Below, piece by piece: positions 63,971-64,000 of a stretch of 64,000 nucleotides of DNA (its first letter is position 1; the number at the start of each line of letters is the position of its first letter). The notes below the pieces were generated by a model. That model was given only the letters and a program-made list of their open reading frames with translations, ran no database searches and was not told the origin of the DNA. Position numbers and translations under genes: made by a program. This DNA is from Conus ventricosus (lineage: Eukaryota; Mollusca; Gastropoda; Neogastropoda; Conidae): assembly GCA_018398815.1 (NCBI GenBank), contig CM031615.1, positions 52,044,749 through 52,108,748 on the forward strand. The letters run 5' to 3'.

Positions 63971-64000
63971 CTGCGCCCCTACCCCGCTCCCTAGCTCTTC
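63845..64000. repeat. Intron edge of CLCA with (CT)n
   Basis: A short unique stretch with GT-rich sequence, then a CT tract at 63898-63969. Confidence 0.85.

Overview
The window looks like a gastropod-type mollusc (lophotrochozoan) nuclear genome. Coding exons are small and widely spaced with GT/AG borders. Introns are packed with microsatellites and minisatellites. There are tRNA-derived SINEs, a Tx1/L1-like LINE, an RNase H-bearing LINE relic and a MULE-type transposase relic. The two recognisable host genes (monoglyceride lipase and a CLCA protein) are ordinary animal genes. The species is inferred, not proven.

Layout. 1-11353 (+ strand): the last four coding exons of a monoglyceride lipase (MGLL-like) gene, at 281-372, 6554-6606, 8899-9060 and 11249-11353. 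Its introns are filled by a 27-bp minisatellite (about 2.5 kb), CA/GT/CT tracts, a roughly 41-bp minisatellite that runs directly into a splice acceptor, and a full-length SINE. 11354-31000: no convincing gene; minisatellite arrays (36, 29, about 75, 76, 28 and 66 bp), one MITE with terminal inverted repeats, and AT-rich unique DNA. 31035-34539 (- strand): a coding-looking region of 3.5 kb with a 592-codon open frame, then continued coding signal that switches frame several times and ends in an acidic tail. A second minus-strand exon candidate at 38953-39502 could be an upstream exon of the same gene. 35160-36700: C-terminal RT/RNase H relic of an I/Jockey-type LINE.

40000-47400: AT-rich DNA, simple repeats, a SINE fragment, a 61-bp array and a second full-length SINE. 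47940-49058: a broken MULE transposase with a FLYWCH-like finger, interrupted by a 6.77-kb Tx1/L1-like LINE (49059-55830). Perfect 20-bp target-site duplications flank that LINE. 56400-60300: relics of further retroelements, including a duplicated ORF1-like fragment and a 2A-like NPGP-type motif. 63261-63844 (- strand): the terminal coding exon of a calcium-activated chloride channel regulator (CLCA family).

The host genes do not form an operon or pathway; they are unrelated neighbours. Several coding exons carry single-base frameshifts that one added base would repair (MGLL exons at 281 and 8899), so part of the broken appearance elsewhere may be residual assembly indels rather than true decay. 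The most unusual observations are the minisatellite made of repeated splice-acceptor units in front of MGLL exon 8899-9060, the nested LINE-in-MULE insertion dated by its duplication, and the unrecognised minus-strand gene at 31-39.5 kb.
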